A DNA stretch of 64,000 nucleotides from Amycolatopsis endophytica (GTDB taxonomy: Bacteria > Actinomycetota > Actinomycetes > Mycobacteriales > Pseudonocardiaceae). Location of the stretch: positions 4,402,001 through 4,466,000 of the forward strand of contig NZ_JACCFK010000001.1 of NCBI RefSeq assembly GCF_013410405.1. Reading direction: 5' to 3'. The position numbers and the translations under genes were made by a program. Shown here in pieces: positions 9,747-17,922 of the stretch; the first letter of the stretch is position 1; every line of letters begins with the position of its first letter. Below the pieces are notes generated by a model. It was not told where the DNA came from. It made no database searches and saw nothing but the letters and a program-made list of their open reading frames with translations.

Positions 9747-10035
9747 CGGGCCCGGTGAGGTCGTGCGTGCGAGCCGGCTGCTCGGGCGACGCGTGTACGA
9801 CGTGCGAGGACGCCCCCTGGGCAAGGTGACGGACCTGATCACGCGCCTGGACCCGCTCGGACGGGAGCAGACGGTCGCGGTGCTGGTGACACCCCGGCGG
9901 CGCGGGCGGTTGCTGGGGTACGAACGCACCAGCCAGACGGGACCGTGGCTGCTGGCGTGGCTGGCGGCTGTCCTGCACCGGGGGACACACGAGGTGCCCT
10001 GGGGCGAAGTGCGATGGGAGCCGCCTCAGCCGTAG
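9733..10035 (+). CDS. PRC-barrel domain protein 2
   Basis: 100 residues, overlapping the preceding gene by 14 bases. RASRLLGRRVYDVRGRPLGKVTDLIT repeats the PRC-barrel core pattern (V-x-D-x-x-G-x-x-x-G-K-V-x-D) of its neighbour, so the two look like an old tandem duplication. A hydrophobic stretch (WLLAWLAAVLH, about 72-82) may touch the membrane. It closes the lipoprotein - transporter - PRC - PRC operon; the large inverted repeat at 10186-10247 follows. Confidence 0.65.
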   Translation: MVTTDGPGEVVRASRLLGRRVYDVRGRPLGKVTDLITRLDPLGREQTVAVLVTPRRRGRLLGYERTSQTGPWLLAWLAAVLHRGTHEVPWGEVRWEPPQP

Positions 10036-10447
10036 ATCGCGTGATGGAGCGTCTTGTGTAGCCGCTGCGTGGGTGTCTGCGCTGCGCGCGGCTGGGGGCG
10101 CCGGGCTTCGCTTCGCTACGCCTTTGGCCGTGGGGGCTGGCGCGCCCCGGCGTTGTGGGCCTTCCGAACCCGATCTTTGAGTGTTCGGTTGCCGAGGCAT
10201 CGCGTCAAGCCGGGAAAGAGTGGCTTGACGCGATGGCTCGGCAACCGAGGGGGCTGGGGATCGGGTTGCGGGAGGGGTGTGGTTCAGGGGTGGGGTGCGT
10301 TGCGTTGCCGGGTGGCGGTTCGGGTGTGGGTTCGCGGTGCGGAGTGTGGAACTCGGCGTCGGGAAGGTAGGACTCGACCGGCGGGTTGTGTCCTTCCGAA
10401 CCAGCCCGCGTCGTGATCGGTGCGGGCACTGGGAGAAAGCCGGCCGG
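10036..10447. other. 412-bp gap with repeat DNA, no gene
   Basis: The reading frames here are Arg/Gly/Trp-rich with no start context or domain, so I see no gene. The gap separates convergent operons and contains the 26-bp-arm inverted repeat. The short word CTTCCGAACC occurs twice (10161-10170 and near 10394). The G+T-rich right part (10250-10380) has a different composition from the flanking genes. Confidence 0.6.
10186..10247. repeat. Long inverted repeat, 26-bp arms, 10-nt loop
   Basis: Arms 10186-10211 (beginning CGGTTGCCGAGGCATCGCG) and 10222-10247 are reverse complements with one mismatch; the loop is GGGAAAGAGT. An outer 9-bp stem AACCCGATC/GATCGGGTT (10167-10175 with 10259-10267) brackets it. 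It lies between convergent genes, so it may work as a bidirectional terminator, but it is longer and more exact than a terminator needs and has no T-tract. It could be a dispersed intergenic element. Confidence 0.85.
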
Positions 10448-11677
10448 TCACACCGACGCCAGGAACTCCTCGGCCTTCGCCGGGTCGAACAGCCAGTGCT
10501 GGAAGTCCGTCGGGTTGTTGAAGCCGTTCACGAACCGCTTCGCCACCTTCGGGTTCGACTGCGCCGCCCCGAGGATCTGCTGCACGTGCGGCGGTGGCGG
10601 CTGCAGCATGGCGTTGGTGAACTTCGTGACCCACTGGGCGTGCTCCCAGTAGCGGTCGAACGTCGCCTGCATCCACGTCCGGTCGAACGGCCGGTCCTCG
10701 TTCTCCAGGATGCTCCCCAGATACGACTCCGCGCACTTGGCCGCGTTGTTCGAGCCCTGTCCGGTGATCGGATCGTTGGCCACCACCACGTCCGCCATGC
10801 CGAGCACGAACGCCCCGGACGGCAGCTCACCCACCGGGTGGCGCACGACCGGCGGGTATCCGCCGACCAGCACCGCCTTGCCGTCGGTCAGCTCCGCGTT
10901 CTTCGCCCGCTCGTACTCCCACGGGATGTACTGCCGGAACAGCTCCAGGTGCCGCCGCAGCTGTTCGGCCGCCGGGGGACGGTCGGCGAACGCGTCGAAC
11001 GGGCCGCCCGGCAACCCGGCGACGAAGAAGATGTCGCACGGTCCGGACAGCGTGTAACCGGGGATGTTGATGAGCTCGCCGACGCCGGGGATGAAGTTCA
11101 TCCACACGTCCGTCGTGCCGGGACGCTCCGGTCGCGCCTCCTGACCGTGCACATAGGACACCGAAAGCTTGCGCTGCGGCACGGTGTAGGGCGACCGCGA
11201 CGCGTCACGGTCGAACAGCTGCACCAGCTCGCCCTTGCCCGCCGCGACGACCACCAGGTCGTACAGCTTCGCCAGGCCGTTCAGGTCGGCCGTGGTGACG
11301 CCGTGGATGACCACGTTGCCGCCGCGCTCCTCGAACAGCTCCAGCCACGTCGCCATCTTGACCCGCTGGTCGATCGACTGCGCCGGACCGCCGTCCCACG
11401 ACGCGATCCAGTTCAGCGCGCGCTCGCCGTCCGGGCCGGCCATCGACAACCCTTGTCCGGCGACACGGGGAGCGACGTCGTCCCACAGGTTCAGCCCGTG
11501 CGCGCGCTCGATGGCGAGCGCGTCGGCGAACATGCACTGGGTCGAGGTGACCCAGGCCGCGCGGATCTCGTCCGGCGTGCGCGCGGACATCACGGTGACG
11601 TCGTAGCCGTGTTCCTGCAGGCTCAGCGCGAGCTGCAGGCCCGACTGACCCGAACCGACGATCAGGATCTTACGCAT
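10448..11677 (-). CDS. Styrene/indole monooxygenase-like FAD monooxygenase (StyA family), conservon-linked
   Basis: 409 residues. The N-terminal Rossmann dinucleotide-binding motif is GSGQSGLQLA (8-17), and the second FAD-contact region VLGMADVVVANDPITGQGSNNAAK is typical of StyA-type group E flavoprotein monooxygenases. These oxygenases need a separate flavin reductase (StyB), which is not in the window. The start at 11677 overlaps the end of the CvnD-like GTPase gene by eight bases, so it is the last gene of a five-gene conservon operon, in the place where other conservons carry a cytochrome P450. Substrate unknown. Confidence 0.82.
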   Translation of the reverse strand: MRKILIVGSGQSGLQLALSLQEHGYDVTVMSARTPDEIRAAWVTSTQCMFADALAIERAHGLNLWDDVAPRVAGQGLSMAGPDGERALNWIASWDGGPAQSIDQRVKMATWLELFEERGGNVVIHGVTTADLNGLAKLYDLVVVAAGKGELVQLFDRDASRSPYTVPQRKLSVSYVHGQEARPERPGTTDVWMNFIPGVGELINIPGYTLSGPCDIFFVAGLPGGPFDAFADRPPAAEQLRRHLELFRQYIPWEYERAKNAELTDGKAVLVGGYPPVVRHPVGELPSGAFVLGMADVVVANDPITGQGSNNAAKCAESYLGSILENEDRPFDRTWMQATFDRYWEHAQWVTKFTNAMLQPPPPHVQQILGAAQSNPKVAKRFVNGFNNPTDFQHWLFDPAKAEEFLASV

Positions 11678-12284
11678 GAGCGCGGATCCGGCCCCCCTCC
11701 GAGACCTCGGCGAGTGAAAGTGTGTAGGACACCAGTTCCTGCAGGGTTTCCAGCACCGACGCCTTGTCCCGCGCGTCGCAGGTGATCAGCGGGACGTCCG
11801 GGCTCAGCGCAAGCGCTTCCCGCACCTCCTCGACGTCGTGTGCCAGCTCCCCGTCGAACCGGTTGATGGCGACGATGAACGGCAGGTCGGAGTCGTTCTC
11901 GAAGTAGTTGATCGCCGCGAACGACTGGTCCAGCCGCCGCGTGTCGACCAGCACGACCGCGCCCAGCGCGCCGCGGGACAGGTCGTCCCACAGGAACCAG
12001 AACCGCGCCTGCCCCGGCGTGCCGAACAGGTACAGCATCAGGTCGTCGTACAGCGAGATCCGGCCGAAGTCCATCGCGACGGTGGTGGTGGTCTTGGCGC
12101 CGTCCGGCGGCAGATCGTCCACGCCCTCGCTCGCCTCGGTCATCCACGCCTCGGTGTTGAGCGGCGGCACCTCGGACACGGACCCGACCAGGGTGGTCTT
12201 GCCCACCCCGAACCCTCCCGCGACGACGATCTTCGCCGAGATCGTCAGCAGACCCGGATCAGACGGGGAGCTGCTTGAGTCCAT
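11670..12284 (-). CDS. Conservon small GTPase (CvnD-like)
   Basis: 204 residues of a MglA/Ras-like GTPase. It has the P-loop GGFGVGKTTLVGS (about 23-35), TTTVAMDFG for switch I, FGTPGQARFWFLWDDL for the G3/switch II region, and VAINRFD for the nucleotide-specificity loop (NRFD in place of NKxD, as usual in this family). In Streptomyces conservons CvnD works with CvnA-C in a G-protein-like signalling unit at the membrane. The gene overlaps cvnC by 26 bases and the monooxygenase by 8. Confidence 0.9.
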   Translation of the reverse strand: MDSSSSPSDPGLLTISAKIVVAGGFGVGKTTLVGSVSEVPPLNTEAWMTEASEGVDDLPPDGAKTTTTVAMDFGRISLYDDLMLYLFGTPGQARFWFLWDDLSRGALGAVVLVDTRRLDQSFAAINYFENDSDLPFIVAINRFDGELAHDVEEVREALALSPDVPLITCDARDKASVLETLQELVSYTLSLAEVSEGGRIRAHA

Positions 12285-12648
12285 TGAGGATCCTCTCGAG
12301 CATGTTCCGGTCGTGTGAGTAGGCCTGGGCGGTCGGGTGGATGAACACCGCCCCCTGCCCGGCCAGGTCGCTGACCAGCACGCGGACCACCCCGAGCGGG
12401 ATGGTCAGCAGTGAGGACAGCTCGGCGATCGAGACCTGGGACCGGGCCCGCTCGTACAGCGCCCGCGACTCCGGCATGAGCTTCTCCGCCAGTGCCGGAT
12501 CGTACTGCGGCACCGAGATGAGCGTCTCCACGAGCAACTGGTGGCGTGCCCGGGTGCGGCCGCCGGTCAGGGTGTAGGGCCGGATCCGCTTGCTGCGCGG
12601 CTTGGCCACCTTCTCCTCCGGCCCGGTCTCCTGGGACATCGTGATCAC
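12259..12648 (-). CDS. DUF742 protein, conservon (CvnC-like)
   Basis: 129 residues with the DUF742 signature: RIRPYTLTGGRTRARHQLLVE at the N-terminus, the winged-helix-like SIAELSSLLTIPLGVVRVLVSDL, and ending RILNGLKQLPV. It probably binds partners in the conservon complex rather than DNA. The start may be GTG at 12648 (ACAGGA two bases upstream) or ATG at 12639; both are in frame and differ by three residues. It lies 16 bp after cvnB and overlaps cvnD. Confidence 0.88.
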   Translation of the reverse strand: MITMSQETGPEEKVAKPRSKRIRPYTLTGGRTRARHQLLVETLISVPQYDPALAEKLMPESRALYERARSQVSIAELSSLLTIPLGVVRVLVSDLAGQGAVFIHPTAQAYSHDRNMLERILNGLKQLPV

Positions 12649-12664
12649 ATCCTGTCGGGACTGG

Positions 12665-13096
12665 CTAGGCCTGGGGCCGTCGGCCGGTGAGCACGCGGCG
12701 CAGGTCCGCGCGCATCTCGGGGGTCAGCGCGTGGCCGGCACTGGAGACGAACTGCGTCATCTCGTAGGCGACCACCTTCATGTCGCACTCCGACGTGGTC
12801 AGCACCGCAAGGCCGGCGTGGGCGTCGATGCCCATGAACAGGAAGTACCCGTGGGTCAGCCGGATGATGATCTGCTCGCAGGTGCCCTTGTCGAACAGCG
12901 AAGCGCTGTTGCGGGCGAGGCTGAGCAGGCCGCTGGCGATCGCGGCGAGCTGTTCGCGCTCCTCGGTGGACATCTCGTCGGACGCGGTCAGCGGGAACCC
13001 GTCCGAGGACATGATCAGAGCGTGTGACACGCCGTGGACCTTGCGGACGAAGTCGTTGATCAGCCAGGTGAAGTCCTGGCCGGTGTCGGCGGTCAC
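12665..13096 (-). CDS. Roadblock/LC7 domain protein, conservon (CvnB-like)
   Basis: 143 residues: WLINDFVRKVHGVSHALIMSSDGFPLTAS is the classic roadblock opening and LAVLTTSECDMKVVAYEM its closing strand. Roadblock proteins are small dimers that act as GTPase-activating or scaffolding partners of MglA-like GTPases, here the CvnD-like protein two genes downstream. The GTG at 13096 overlaps the sensor ATPase stop by four bases. Confidence 0.9.
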   Translation of the reverse strand: MTADTGQDFTWLINDFVRKVHGVSHALIMSSDGFPLTASDEMSTEEREQLAAIASGLLSLARNSASLFDKGTCEQIIIRLTHGYFLFMGIDAHAGLAVLTTSECDMKVVAYEMTQFVSSAGHALTPEMRADLRRVLTGRRPQA

Positions 13097-14322
13097 TGCT
13101 GCTTCTCCCCGGATTCGTCGGAGCCCTGCTTCTCGCGTGCCTCGCGCTCACCGTCGGTGAAGGCGCCGAGATCGGCGAGTAGTTTCTCGTGTCCCGCCTC
13201 GCGGTCTTCCGCAGGGGGCCGCGTCGGCTCCTCCGGGGCCTGGCCGGTGGGGTTCTTGAGGCTGTGCGAGACGCGGCGCGGCAGACCGCTGGCCGTGGTG
13301 CCGCCGACCATCGAACCGGGCTGCCGCCGCTGCGGCTGCGGCGACGGCTTCGGCGGTGGCGCGGCCGGGGTGCGTTTGGGCAGGCCGCTACGCGGGCGGA
13401 CGGGCGCCGCCGCCTCGGCGACCGCCGCCGTGGTGCCGCGCGGCGTCTGCGGGAAGACCACCGTCTGCTGGCCCGACCAGCTCGCTTCGGGCAGATCGGC
13501 GACGAGCCCGGCGGGCAGCAGCACCGACGCCGTGGTGCCGTGTGGCACGCGGCGGTCGAGCCAGGTGCGCATCTCGTGCCGCACCGACAGCCGCCGCACC
13601 ACCGCGAGTCCCATGTGGCGCACGGCCGAGTCGTCGAGCACCGGCTCGCCGGAGAGGCGGTCGTTGAGATCGCGCAGCCGGTCCGGGGGCAGGCCGATGC
13701 CCTCGTCCTCGATGCGCACCAGCACGCTGCCCTGCTCGGTCAGGTGCGCGCTGACGCGCACGGGCGTGTTGGGCGGCGAGGACTTCGTCGCGTTGTCCAG
13801 CAGTTCGGCGAGCAGGCGGCTGAGGTCCTCGCTGGCGAAGCCGACCACGCCCAGCGACACGATGCGCCCGATGGTGACGCGCGCGTACTGGTCGATCGAC
13901 GACATCGCGCCGCGCACCACGTCGACGAGCGAGGTGGTGTCGGTGGCCGCGTCACTGGCGTCGCGGCCCGCGAGCACCCGCAGGTTCTCCGCGTTGCGCC
14001 GCAACCGGGTCGCGAGGTGGTCGAGCCGGTAGAGTTCGCCGAGCCGGTCGGTGTCCTGCTCCTTGGCCTCCATCTCCTCCAGGTGGGCGAGGAGGGAGTC
14101 GACCAGGTTCAGGTCCCGCAGCGCCACGTTCGCGCACAGTGCGGCAAGCGCTTCCTCGGCGGCCCGTTCGCGCTCGGCCTGCGACGGCGACTGCACGATG
14201 ACCGGCGGCCGCCGGGGCGGTGGCTGCGCGGGTGGTGGGCCGAAGAGCTGCGTGGCCGCTTCCCGGGAGCGGTCCAGCAGCGCGCGTGAGCGGATGAGCA
14301 GTTCTCGAGCCCGCGTCGCCAT
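13093..14322 (-). CDS. Conservon sensor-like ATPase without membrane sensor domain (CvnA-like, short)
   Basis: 409 residues. The histidine-kinase-like region has LDHLATRLRRNAENLRVLAG (H-box-like), N-box LLAELLDNATKSSPP, G1 box VRIEDEGIGLPP and G2-like MGLAVVRRLSVRHEM. The C-terminal 130 residues are a Pro/Arg-rich low-complexity tail. Typical CvnA proteins are longer and start with a nitrate-sensor-like extracellular domain and membrane helices; this one begins MATRARELLIRSR and has no membrane segment, so it must sense from inside the cell or through a partner. First gene of the conservon operon. Confidence 0.88.
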   Translation of the reverse strand: MATRARELLIRSRALLDRSREAATQLFGPPPAQPPPRRPPVIVQSPSQAERERAAEEALAALCANVALRDLNLVDSLLAHLEEMEAKEQDTDRLGELYRLDHLATRLRRNAENLRVLAGRDASDAATDTTSLVDVVRGAMSSIDQYARVTIGRIVSLGVVGFASEDLSRLLAELLDNATKSSPPNTPVRVSAHLTEQGSVLVRIEDEGIGLPPDRLRDLNDRLSGEPVLDDSAVRHMGLAVVRRLSVRHEMRTWLDRRVPHGTTASVLLPAGLVADLPEASWSGQQTVVFPQTPRGTTAAVAEAAAPVRPRSGLPKRTPAAPPPKPSPQPQRRQPGSMVGGTTASGLPRRVSHSLKNPTGQAPEEPTRPPAEDREAGHEKLLADLGAFTDGEREAREKQGSDESGEKQQ

Positions 14323-14503
14323 GTCGTCCTTACTGCCTGGGTTCTCTCACGTGCGAAGGGCCCACCGCCACGGGGAAACCTCCCCCGTGTCTGGCCGAAC
14401 CCCCGCGCCGGTAAACGCTATGCAACCACTTGGACCCCGCCCGTGTCCACCACTCTCCGCGATCTTGACGCACCGTGCCCGGGGGGTCGACGCATGGTGC
14501 GGG

Positions 14504-14541
14504 CAGGCCGTTTCCCGTGGCGTGCCAGGGGAAACGGCCTG
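14504..14541 (-). terminator. Hairpin downstream of the carboxypeptidase-regulatory repeat gene
   Basis: CAGGCCGTTTCCC (14504-14516) pairs perfectly with GGGAAACGGCCTG (14529-14541) over 13 bp with a 12-nt loop. It lies 11-48 bp past the stop of the minus-strand gene ending at 14552 and before the conservon promoter, as expected for a terminator that separates the two operons. Confidence 0.7.
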
Positions 14542-14551
14542 GTCGCAAGGC

Positions 14552-15334
14552 TCAGGCCAGGTGCACGTCGAGGCGGGTCCGCCCGTTCCCGACCCGCGCC
14601 GCCTGCCGTACCGGTGCGTAACTCGTAGCGACGACGGTGTAGGTGCCGGGTTCGAGGTCGTGGAAGGCGTAGCGCCCGTCCTCGCCCGCGTGCGTACTGC
14701 GGACGACGGTGCCCGACTCGTCCAGCAGGCTCACCGTGATCCGCGGCCACGGCCGGGGCAGATCGCGCACGTTGACCGAACCGCGGATGACGGCGGCGTC
14801 GGCGAGGTCGACGTCCTGTCGCACCGCCGCGTCGCTCATGGTGACCGCGACGGCGGTGGGCCGGTACCCCGGTGCGTTGACGGCGATCGTGTAGGCCCCG
14901 GCGGGCAGGGCGCCGAACGAGTACTCGCCGCCCCGGCCGGACATGCCCGAGCCGATGACCTCGCCGCGGAAGTCGGTCAACGTCACGATCGCGTCCATCA
15001 CCGGGACGCCGGTGGAGCCGGCGCGCACCACGCCGCCCAGCCCGGTCGCGCCGGTCATCACGAGGTCCAGGCCGGCCGCCGCCTCGCCGATGGTCACCGT
15101 GGCGGCCTCCGGCCGGTACGCGGGCGCCGACGCGATCAGCACGTAGACGCCGCGGCCCGGCGCGGGCAGCCGGTAGCCGCCGTCGCCGCCGGTGGTGCCG
15201 CGGGCGATCTGCTGGCCGGTCGAGTCGACCAGCGTGACCGCGGCACCGGGCACCGGCACGTCCGCTTCGTCGCGCACCTGCCCGGTCACCTCGGTGCCGC
15301 CGCGGCTCTGCGGCGGGACGTGCGTGCTGGTCAT
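14552..15334 (-). CDS. Tandem carboxypeptidase-regulatory-like (Ig-fold) repeat protein
   Basis: 260 residues made almost wholly of three CarboxypepD_reg-like beta-sandwich repeats. Each has the pattern G-x-V-R ... PVPGAAVTLVD, then GGYRLPAPGRGVYVLIASAPAYRPEA or a variant of it (repeats about 15-95, 96-175, 176-255). There is no signal peptide or membrane helix. The start at 15334 overlaps the stop of the MFS permease, whose own C-terminus carries three similar repeats. The two probably share a function, for example forming a scaffold beside the permease; the biochemical role is unknown. Confidence 0.8.
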   Translation of the reverse strand: MTSTHVPPQSRGGTEVTGQVRDEADVPVPGAAVTLVDSTGQQIARGTTGGDGGYRLPAPGRGVYVLIASAPAYRPEAATVTIGEAAAGLDLVMTGATGLGGVVRAGSTGVPVMDAIVTLTDFRGEVIGSGMSGRGGEYSFGALPAGAYTIAVNAPGYRPTAVAVTMSDAAVRQDVDLADAAVIRGSVNVRDLPRPWPRITVSLLDESGTVVRSTHAGEDGRYAFHDLEPGTYTVVATSYAPVRQAARVGNGRTRLDVHLA

Positions 15335-17922
15335 GAGCGCGCCTGCTCGGGACGGCCGGACAGGAGGTCGACGTCGACGGTGGCCGGCTCGCCGCCCGCG
15401 AGGTCGACCTGGTGCACCGCCGGTTCGAACAGGCTGGTCACCACCGTGTAGTCGCCGGGAGCCAGATCGCTCAGCTCGTACTCGCCGCGCTCGTCGGTCA
15501 CGGTCTCGGCGGCGAGCGCGCCCGCGCTGTCGCTGACCGTGATCTTGGCGCCCGCCACCGGGGCCCCGTCCGGGCCGGTGACGGTGCCGTGCAGCGCCCC
15601 GGCGGCCTGGACGAGCAGGTCGGCGATCGCGGGCTCGGCACCGGACACGACGACGGTGGCCGCCACCGGGCGGTGGCCGTCGAGGTGGGCGGTCACGGTG
15701 ACCTCCCCGGCGGGAAGGCCGGTGAGCTGGAACGTCCCGTCGGCGAGGGTGACGGTCTGTGCGACCACCTGGCCGCTGCCGTCCGTGGCGACCACCGCCG
15801 TGTCCCCGACGCCGTCGCCGCCGGGGGAGCGGCGCACGATCCCGGTGATCGTGCCGCCGCCCGCGACGACGAAGTCGCGGACCGCGCCCGCCCCGTTGAC
15901 GGTCACGGCGGCGGCCTCCGGGCGGAAGCCGTTGGCGGTGACGATGAGCGTGTAGGTGCCCGCGGACAGGCCGGACACCGAGTAGCCGCCGTCGTCCGCG
16001 GCCCTGGTGCGGCCGACCTGTCTGCCGTCGGCTCCGGTCACGGTGACCACACCACCCGCGAGAGCGTTTCCTCCCGCGGTGCGCAGGCGGCCGGCGATCT
16101 GCCCGGGCCCGGCGGTGACGGTGTCGTGTTCGCTGATGTCGACGATCTCGCCGGCGGCCGCGGCCAGTTCGGACCCGGGAGTCTCGTGGGGCAGCCCCGG
16201 CGCGGCCTTGCGGAACGGGCCGGTGAACCACGACGCGAGCGCGGCGACCACGGACGCGATGATCGCGAACCAGAACGCGGCGGTCAGGCCGTCGGCGAAC
16301 GGGCCGGAGATCAGCTGCGGGAAGAAGCTGCGGCCGGTGAGGAAGGATGCCTGGTCCGGAGGAAGCGTGTTGAGGACGCCGCCGAGGAGTTGTTCGATCG
16401 GGTTGTAGCCGAGGAACGCGGCGAACAGCACGCCCACCGGTGGCAGGGACGCGATCGAGTTCGCGTCGGCGGCCGGGACGCCGTGGGCGGTCAGGCCCTG
16501 TGCCATCGCGGTCGGCAGGTGGTCGGCGAGTCCGGCGATCATCAGGCTGAAGAAGAAGCCGATGGACAGCACCATCGCCGAGTTCTGGAACGTCGCGGTC
16601 ATGCCGGCGCCCGCGCCGCGCGCGTTGTTGGGCAGGCTGTTCATCACCTCGGCGCGGTTGGGCGAGGTGAACAGGCCCATGCCGAGCCCGTTGACGAGCA
16701 GGATCGCGGCGAAGGCCCAGTAGTTGAAGTTGACGGGCAGTACCTCCAGCAGCACGAAGCTCACGGCGGTGATCAGCATGCCGCCGGTGGAGAGCAGACG
16801 GCCACCGATGCGGTCGGAGATGATGCCGGAGACCGGCGCGGAGATCAGGAACCCGATCGTCAGCGGCAACATGTAGATGCCGGCCCACAGCGGGGTCTTC
16901 TCGAAGCTGTAGCCGTGCTGCGGCAGCCAGATGCCCTGCAGCCAGATGATCAGGACGAACTGCAGGCCGCCGCGGCCGAGCGAGGCGAGCAGGTTCGCCA
17001 TGTTGCCGAAGGTGAACGAGCGGATCTTGAACAGCCCGAGGTTGAACAGCGGGTTGGCGACCTTGGTTTCGATCACGCAGAAGACGACGAGCACGGCGAT
17101 GCCGCCGATGAGGCAGGCCAGCACGAACGGGCTCGTCCAGCCCATGGTGTGCCCGCCGTAGGGCTGGATGCCGTAGGTGATGCCGACGAGCACGGCGATG
17201 AGGCCGACCGCGAAGGTCACGTTGCCCCACCAGTCCATCTTCGCGCGGTGGCGGTCGCTGGTGTCCTTGAGCTTGAGGTAGGCCCAGATGGTGCCGAAGA
17301 CGCCGAACGGGACGGAGACCAGGAACACCAGGCGCCATTCGACCGGGCCGAGCAGGCCGCCGATCACCAGGCCGAGGAAGGAGCCCGCGATCGCCGCGAC
17401 ACCGTTGATGCCCAGCGCCATGCCGCGCTGGTGCCTGGGGAAGGCGTCGGTGAGGATGGCGCTGGAGTTCGCCATGAGGAACGCGCCGCCGACGCCCTGC
17501 ACGATGCGCCAGGCGATCATCCAGATCGCGGCCGTCGCGCCGTCCATCCAGGTGATGGCGAGGAAGATGGAGGAAACGGCGAAGACCGCGAACCCGAGGT
17601 TGTACATCCGGACCCGGCCGTACATATCGCCCAGGCGTCCGAAACCGACGACGAGGACCGCCGTGACGACGAGGAAGCCCATCATCATCCACAGCAGGTA
17701 GCTGGTGTTCGAGGGCTCCAGCGGGTTGATGTCGATGCCGCGGAAGATGTCGGGCAGTGCGATGAGCACGATCGAGGAGTTGATCGTGGCCATCAGCATG
17801 CCCAGGGTGGTGTTCGACAGTGCGATCCACTTGTAGCGGGGACCGAGGTCGTCACCCGTGGGCCCGAGCCGGTGCGTGCCCGGGGCAGGGAGCGTCTGCG
17901 AGGCAGACTGCACTTCCATCAC
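15331..17922 (-). CDS. DHA2-type MFS permease fused to three carboxypeptidase-regulatory repeats
   Basis: 863 residues. Residues about 30-590 are a 14-helix drug/H+ antiporter-2 type permease: motif A-like GFGRLGDMYGRVRMYN, motif C-like GINGVAAIAGSFLGLVIGG, and SPNRAEVMNSLPNNARG. Residues about 610-860 are three beta-sandwich repeats, each with G-x-x-x-x-DGGYSVSGLSAGTYTLIVTA-type strands. A permease with such a tail is unusual; the tail should face the cytoplasm if the helix number is even. Substrate is unknown. The start may be either of two adjacent Met codons (17922 or 17919). A palindrome at 17966-17987 lies just upstream. Confidence 0.82.
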   Translation of the reverse strand: MMEVQSASQTLPAPGTHRLGPTGDDLGPRYKWIALSNTTLGMLMATINSSIVLIALPDIFRGIDINPLEPSNTSYLLWMMMGFLVVTAVLVVGFGRLGDMYGRVRMYNLGFAVFAVSSIFLAITWMDGATAAIWMIAWRIVQGVGGAFLMANSSAILTDAFPRHQRGMALGINGVAAIAGSFLGLVIGGLLGPVEWRLVFLVSVPFGVFGTIWAYLKLKDTSDRHRAKMDWWGNVTFAVGLIAVLVGITYGIQPYGGHTMGWTSPFVLACLIGGIAVLVVFCVIETKVANPLFNLGLFKIRSFTFGNMANLLASLGRGGLQFVLIIWLQGIWLPQHGYSFEKTPLWAGIYMLPLTIGFLISAPVSGIISDRIGGRLLSTGGMLITAVSFVLLEVLPVNFNYWAFAAILLVNGLGMGLFTSPNRAEVMNSLPNNARGAGAGMTATFQNSAMVLSIGFFFSLMIAGLADHLPTAMAQGLTAHGVPAADANSIASLPPVGVLFAAFLGYNPIEQLLGGVLNTLPPDQASFLTGRSFFPQLISGPFADGLTAAFWFAIIASVVAALASWFTGPFRKAAPGLPHETPGSELAAAAGEIVDISEHDTVTAGPGQIAGRLRTAGGNALAGGVVTVTGADGRQVGRTRAADDGGYSVSGLSAGTYTLIVTANGFRPEAAAVTVNGAGAVRDFVVAGGGTITGIVRRSPGGDGVGDTAVVATDGSGQVVAQTVTLADGTFQLTGLPAGEVTVTAHLDGHRPVAATVVVSGAEPAIADLLVQAAGALHGTVTGPDGAPVAGAKITVSDSAGALAAETVTDERGEYELSDLAPGDYTVVTSLFEPAVHQVDLAGGEPATVDVDLLSGRPEQARS

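Noticed and set aside
10186..10247. Insertion-sequence or transposon end
   Set aside because: No transposase gene or target duplication is present; the arms are 10 bases apart, so it is a hairpin element.
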